From NCBI RefSeq assembly GCF_000001735.4, contig NC_003070.9, forward strand, positions 18,771,971 through 18,835,970: a stretch of 64,000 nucleotides of DNA, written 5' to 3'. The position numbers were made by a program, and so were the translations under genes. The notes beneath the pieces were generated by a model. The model ran no database searches and was not told where the DNA came from. It saw only the letters and a list, made by a program, of their open reading frames with translations. Source of the stretch: Arabidopsis thaliana (lineage: Eukaryota > Streptophyta > Magnoliopsida > Brassicales > Brassicaceae). Positions 63,589 through 64,000 of the stretch are shown piece after piece; the stretch's first letter is position 1; every line of letters begins with the position of its first letter.

Positions 63589-64000
63589 CTAAGCAGAAAC
63601 TCGACTTTTAATCTGGTTTCCTCTGATTTTCCACTTTCTAATCATGGACAAAGTCTTCTCCATCTCAATCATATGTGCCTCAAGCTTCAGTTCCATCTCC
63701 TTTATTGCAAGCTTTCTCTCTTTCAACCTTTCATCAATTTCTTCTTGCTTTTTAACTTCACTGCACATTTTCTCATTGCATCTATGCTTTTCGCTATTTT
63801 TATGGACCAAAAACTCTGCTTTCTTGCTCCCATTGCTTCCAATGCTTTTCATAGTCGATCCATTATGTTGCTGCTCATCATCGATCATACTCTTCTTCCC
63901 TGCAGTATTTCCAATCACGTCAACCTCAAAATCATTGAAAATCTCCCTTGTCTTGTGTGATTTGCTTGTAGTTTCATCATCCTCTTCACTCCTTTGCTCT
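63589..64000 (-). CDS. PMD (MAIN-like) gene, array copy 7, C-terminal end only
   Basis: Open from the window edge (64,000) to a TAG at 63,589-63,591, 136 codons. It reads EEDDETTSKSHKTREIFNDF, then GKKSMIDDEQQ, KKAEFLVHKNSEKHRCNEKM and a final coiled coil (IDERLKERKLAIKEMELKLE). The module order matches the acidic tail and coiled coil of the other array members, though more diverged. No ATG lies at the start of this piece, so the gene continues beyond the window and its intactness is unknown. Confidence 0.65.
   Translation of the reverse strand, partial: EQRSEEDDETTSKSHKTREIFNDFEVDVIGNTAGKKSMIDDEQQHNGSTMKSIGSNGSKKAEFLVHKNSEKHRCNEKMCSEVKKQEEIDERLKERKLAIKEMELKLEAHMIEMEKTLSMIRKWKIRGNQIKSRVSA

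Noticed and set aside
1-64000. CRISPR arrays, bacterial operons, rRNA or organelle inserts
   Set aside because: None seen. Gene structure, introns and repeats are those of a plant nuclear chromosome.

Overview
The window is plant nuclear DNA from Arabidopsis thaliana or a very close relative. Genes are compact with short GT-AG introns, intergenic DNA is AT-rich, and I recognise protein after protein. From memory only, the gene order matches chromosome 1 around At1g50660 to At1g50830. Neither locus numbers nor accession were checked against a database, and lesions described here may be accession-specific.

Left part (1-31,300), ordinary single-copy genes. In order: the 3' end of a long coiled-coil protein of the BRANCHLESS TRICHOME-like family (+); an OTU2-type deubiquitinase (-, 8 exons); an intronless AP2/B3 (RAV/TEMPRANILLO-class) regulator (-); a small cystatin-like protein (+); the calcium-dependent kinase CPK33 (+, 8 exons); augmin subunit AUG4 (-, 13 exons); a STIG1-type cysteine-rich peptide (-); a 23-exon gene that I identify as the plant counterpart of VPS35L, the large Retriever/Commander subunit (+); and a small probably plastid membrane protein (+). 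Between them lie gene relics: an RNase H-like retroelement fragment, an AGO4-clade Argonaute fragment with one intron still visible, and a decayed cystatin copy. A 3 kb AT-rich stretch (18.1-20.9 kb) holds three Helitron-like elements with a palindromic 3' hairpin and CTAG end.

Middle part (31,300-36,800). Two very short genes of 32 and 48 codons, each with a TATA box about 90 bp upstream, lie among small mobile elements: an inverted Helitron end, a MITE, and an approximately 0.9 kb retroposon with a 12-bp target duplication. Next is a three-exon TMEM14/FAX gene (probably FAX5), whose promoter segment has a second copy 3.4 kb upstream.

Right part (37,000-64,000). This is a tandem array of plant mobile domain (PMD, MAIN-like) genes, all on the minus strand. 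Two copies are open throughout (41.5-43.5 kb and 52.1-54.5 kb). One has frameshifts and stops (37.2-40.1 kb), and one has lost the middle of its PMD (46.6-48.5 kb). One is split by a young Ty1/copia element (56,557-61,310; 301-bp LTRs differing at one base; target duplication CTTAA). Three are short fragments or run off the window. Pieces of the last intron and exon of the FAX gene recur beside the PMD copies, so the duplicated unit was 'FAX 3' end plus PMD gene'. Embedded in the array are a type I MADS-box gene broken by one missing base and a DNA-level copy of the first two exons of an aldehyde oxidase gene.

The housekeeping genes do not form a pathway together. The interest lies in the unannotated-looking VPS35L homologue, the birth-and-death PMD array, and the gene fragments and very short genes that simple ORF calling misses.
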